DNA of 8,250 bases from Thermoleophilia bacterium UBA5186 (GTDB lineage: Bacteria; Actinomycetota; Thermoleophilia; Gaiellales; Gaiellaceae). Location: positions 8,182 to 16,431 of the forward strand of contig DHWI01000226.1 of the NCBI GenBank assembly GCA_002413095.1, read 5' to 3'. The notes beneath the pieces are model-generated. The model had not been told where the DNA came from, did not search any database, and saw nothing but the letters and a program-made list of their open reading frames with translations. Below, piece after piece: positions 6,608 through 8,250 of this stretch. Within the stretch, counting starts at the first letter, position 1. The number at the start of each line of letters is the position of its first letter. Position numbers and translations under genes: made by a program.

Positions 6608-7410
6608 CGGCGCAGCTTGACGCATGCGCGGGCGATCGGCACGACGAAGTTGATGTTCTCGCCGGCTCCGGAGACGAGGACTCCGACGATGCGCCCCTGC
6701 TTGTCGAGCGCGGGCCCACCGGAGTTCCCGGGATTCGCGGCCGCGTCCGTCTGAATCGCCTTCTTCGTCACGCGGCTGACGATCCCGGTGGTGACCGTTC
6801 CTTCGAGACCGAACGGACTGCCCACGAGGAGCAGCTCGTCGCCGGCGCGCGGGGCGGGCGGCGGCACGTTCGAGTTCCAGAGCGCCGCCGCGTTCGCCGG
6901 ACGGCCCTGGATGCGCACGAGTGCGATGTCGTTCGCCTTGTCCGTTTCCACGATCGACCCGTCCCACGTTCCGCCCTTGCGCGCGAGCGTCACGTGCGGG
7001 TCGGTCGCGTGAGCGACGACGTGGTTCGCGGTGAGGAGATACGTACCGGTGTCGTCGGACCACGCCACGAACCCGGCGCCGAACCAGCCCTCATCGGTCT
7101 TGACCGTGAAGACGCTCTTCAGTACGCGCGCCGCCAGGGGCGCGATCCCGGCGTCCTTGCGCTTCAGCTGCCGGTCGGTCTGCTTGACGCGGGTCGCCAG
7201 CGCGGAGTTGCGGTTCGAAAGCGTCGACATGCGCTGCTCGAGGCCGGAGACCTGACCGCGCAGATCGCGCACTTCGGCGGCGCGCTGCCGCGAGCTGCCG
7301 TAGGCGAGCACGGCGAGCGCGAGCGCGGCCAGGCCGAGGCAGGCGGCTAGTGCGCCCAACACAGGGATGAGCCGCGAGGGGCGGCTGCCGTACTCGTCTT
7401 CGATGCTCAT
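6598..7410 (-). CDS. Membrane-anchored trypsin-like (HtrA/S1C-like) serine protease without PDZ domain
   Basis: The 270-residue protein has a short cytoplasmic N-terminus, one membrane segment at ~14-37, a heptad-like coiled coil at ~40-86 (LRGQVSGLEQRMSTLSNRNSAL), then an exported protease domain. The catalytic triad is complete: H130 (LLTANHVVA), D161 (ANDIALVRI) and S230 (NPGNSGGP). The segments LLVGSPFGLEGTVTTGIVSR and IQTDAAANPGNSGGPALD are typical of HtrA/DegP-type enzymes. Unlike DegP or mycobacterial PepD there is no PDZ domain: the protein ends soon after the protease fold, at ACVKLRRCG with C263 and C269 possibly paired. HtrA-like proteases act on misfolded or signalling proteins at the cell surface. 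ATG 7410 follows a TGGACA/TAGGGC promoter with no Shine-Dalgarno, suggesting a leaderless message. It overlaps the downstream DUF6636-like gene and is separated from the transporter gene by 81 bases. Confidence 0.9.
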   Translation of the reverse strand: MSIEDEYGSRPSRLIPVLGALAACLGLAALALAVLAYGSSRQRAAEVRDLRGQVSGLEQRMSTLSNRNSALATRVKQTDRQLKRKDAGIAPLAARVLKSVFTVKTDEGWFGAGFVAWSDDTGTYLLTANHVVAHATDPHVTLARKGGTWDGSIVETDKANDIALVRIQGRPANAAALWNSNVPPPAPRAGDELLLVGSPFGLEGTVTTGIVSRVTKKAIQTDAAANPGNSGGPALDKQGRIVGVLVSGAGENINFVVPIARACVKLRRCG

Positions 7411-7416
7411 GCGGTT

Positions 7417-7445
7417 GCCCTACCCGCGCAATAGCGGCGTGTCCA
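7417..7445 (-). promoter_or_regulatory. Probable leaderless promoter of the serine protease/DUF6636 pair
   Basis: On the minus strand TGGACA (7440-7445) matches the -35 consensus at five of six positions. A 17-base spacer leads to TAGGGC (7417-7422), followed by six bases and the ATG at 7410. The -10 is weak by the general consensus but repeats the TAGGG + 6 + ATG arrangement seen before the DUF885-like gene. No Shine-Dalgarno lies before the ATG. Confidence 0.4.
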
Positions 7446-7491
7446 GCCGTGCGCCTCCCCCTAAAAGAGGGCTTGACGGAACGCCAAACCT

Positions 7492-8250
7492 CTAACGGAC
7501 TACGCCGATCAACGCGCCTCCTGCCACGATCAGCGCTGCGCCGGCGATCAGGCGCGGACCGACGAGCTCGCTGCGGCGCAGCACGAGCGCCGCGAGCAGC
7601 ACGCCCCACAGCGACTCGGTCGCGACGAGCGGCGAGACGATGCTGACCCGGCCGCGGAAGTACGCCTCGAAGAGCGACACGTACGAGAGCCCGAAGAGCA
7701 GCCCCGCCGGCACGAACGCGGCCGCGCGCAGGGGTCGCTGCCGCCGCCGGCGCCGGCCGGAGAGCAGGGCGAACACGCCGATCGCGAGCGTTCCGGCCAC
7801 GAGCGCGGTCGCGGCTCCCGCGGCCGAGCTCGCGCGCGCGTCGCCCGAGTACCAGCGCACGAGGTTGTCGCGCGTCGAGAAGAGCAGCGCGGTCGCGGCG
7901 GCGAACGCAAGCCCGCGAGCGCGGAAATCCGTCGGCCGGATCCGCTCCCCGGCGAGCGCGAGGCCGCCGAGCACGATCAGGAGCGCGCCCGCGACGAGGC
8001 CGACCTCCACCGGCTCGCCGAGCAACGCGATCGCCATCGCAACGGCGACGAGCGGCGCCCCGCCGACGACGACCGACGTCCTCGAAGCGCCCGCATCGCG
8101 GATGGCGAGCGTGTAGAAGAGCTGCGAGGCGCCCGGCGCGATCAACCCGGCCAAGGCGAAAAACGCGAGGTCGCGCGGCCGGGCCGAGCGCGTGGCGGGC
8201 TCGAGCGCAGCCGCGACGAGCGCAACTACGGCCGCCACTCCGACGGTGAC
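7492..8250 (-). CDS. EamA/DMT-family membrane transporter (N-terminus outside window)
   Basis: The frame stays open to the window edge at 8250 (VTVGVAAVV...), so the GTG at 8238 is probably internal and the start lies beyond. The visible 252 residues contain about nine hydrophobic segments and the two-fold repeat of EamA drug/metabolite transporters. The end of the first repeat reads VVVGGAPLVAVAMAIALLGEP and the second SIVSPLVATESLWGVLLAALVL, each followed by a last helix of the ALLIVLGGLAL / ALIVAGGALIGV type. Full members have ten helices and ~280-300 residues, so roughly the first helix is missing. A loop of five arginines (SGRRRRRQR) between the halves should face the cytoplasm. These proteins export or import small metabolites; the substrate cannot be predicted. 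It is followed, 81 bases on, by the serine protease, which seems to have its own promoter. No clear terminator lies between them. Confidence 0.85.
   Translation of the reverse strand, partial: VTVGVAAVVALVAAALEPATRSARPRDLAFFALAGLIAPGASQLFYTLAIRDAGASRTSVVVGGAPLVAVAMAIALLGEPVEVGLVAGALLIVLGGLALAGERIRPTDFRARGLAFAAATALLFSTRDNLVRWYSGDARASSAAGAATALVAGTLAIGVFALLSGRRRRRQRPLRAAAFVPAGLLFGLSYVSLFEAYFRGRVSIVSPLVATESLWGVLLAALVLRRSELVGPRLIAGAALIVAGGALIGVVR

Noticed and set aside
6626..7063. N-terminal extension of the DUF6636-like protein up to ATG 7063
   Set aside because: The extension is antiparallel-frame, Arg/Gly-rich shadow of the serine protease gene; the signal peptide shows that the protein begins near 6607.
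7451..7472. Possible hairpin terminator (CCCT-AAAAG-AGGG) after the transporter gene
   Set aside because: The stem is only four base pairs with no following T-run in either direction; too weak to call.
7472..7500. TTGACG on the plus strand as a promoter -35
   Set aside because: There is no -10-like hexamer at 16-18 bases and no plus-strand gene downstream.

Overview
The window is GC-rich with a strong preference for G or C in third codon positions. Together with a DUF6636-type secreted protein, a CopC/CopD-like tail domain and probable leaderless starts (TAGGG-type -10 boxes six bases before ATG), this suggests an actinobacterium, most likely of the class Thermoleophilia (Gaiellales/Solirubrobacterales). 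That placement is inference from familiarity with the families; no rRNA or other marker is present.

Left part (1-2344). The window opens inside a gene whose last 235 codons look like the C-terminal half of a copper-resistance CopC/CopD-type exported protein. A compact DUF885-like zinc peptidase gene follows on the same strand, with a probable leaderless promoter. Directly against its stop codon, on the opposite strand, lies a remnant of nagA (N-acetylglucosamine-6-phosphate deacetylase). Only the first ~78 codons survive, with one apparent frameshift, and the trace of an upstream partner gene seems to overlap its TTG start. This is the clearest scar of rearrangement in the window. The 417 bases from 1928 to 2344 hold this remnant and a candidate plus-strand promoter, and I see no intact gene there.

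Middle part (2345-6197). Four tightly packed plus-strand genes look like one operon: a secreted HEYGHH zinc metalloprotease, an OmpR-family response regulator (4-base gap), a HAMP/HisKA sensor kinase (ATGA overlap) and a small alpha/beta hydrolase (8-base overlap). The kinase has an extracytoplasmic sensor of about 125 residues. A plausible reading is an envelope-sensing two-component system expressed together with an exported protease and a hydrolase.

Right part (6191-8250). Three minus-strand genes run toward the operon: an EamA-type transporter (cut by the window end), a membrane-anchored HtrA-like serine protease without PDZ domain, and a small cysteine-rich secreted DUF6636-like protein that overlaps the protease gene. 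The last of these converges on the hydrolase gene, and the two overlap by 7 bases. The pairing of an MprAB-like two-component system with a nearby HtrA-like protease recalls mycobacterial mprAB-pepD, although here the protease is on the other strand.

Most of the window is recognisable protein families. The second looks belong to the nagA scar, the protease-led signalling operon, the overlapping protease/DUF6636 pair and the repeated leaderless promoter pattern. I found no RNA gene, CRISPR array, insertion sequence or phage-like module.
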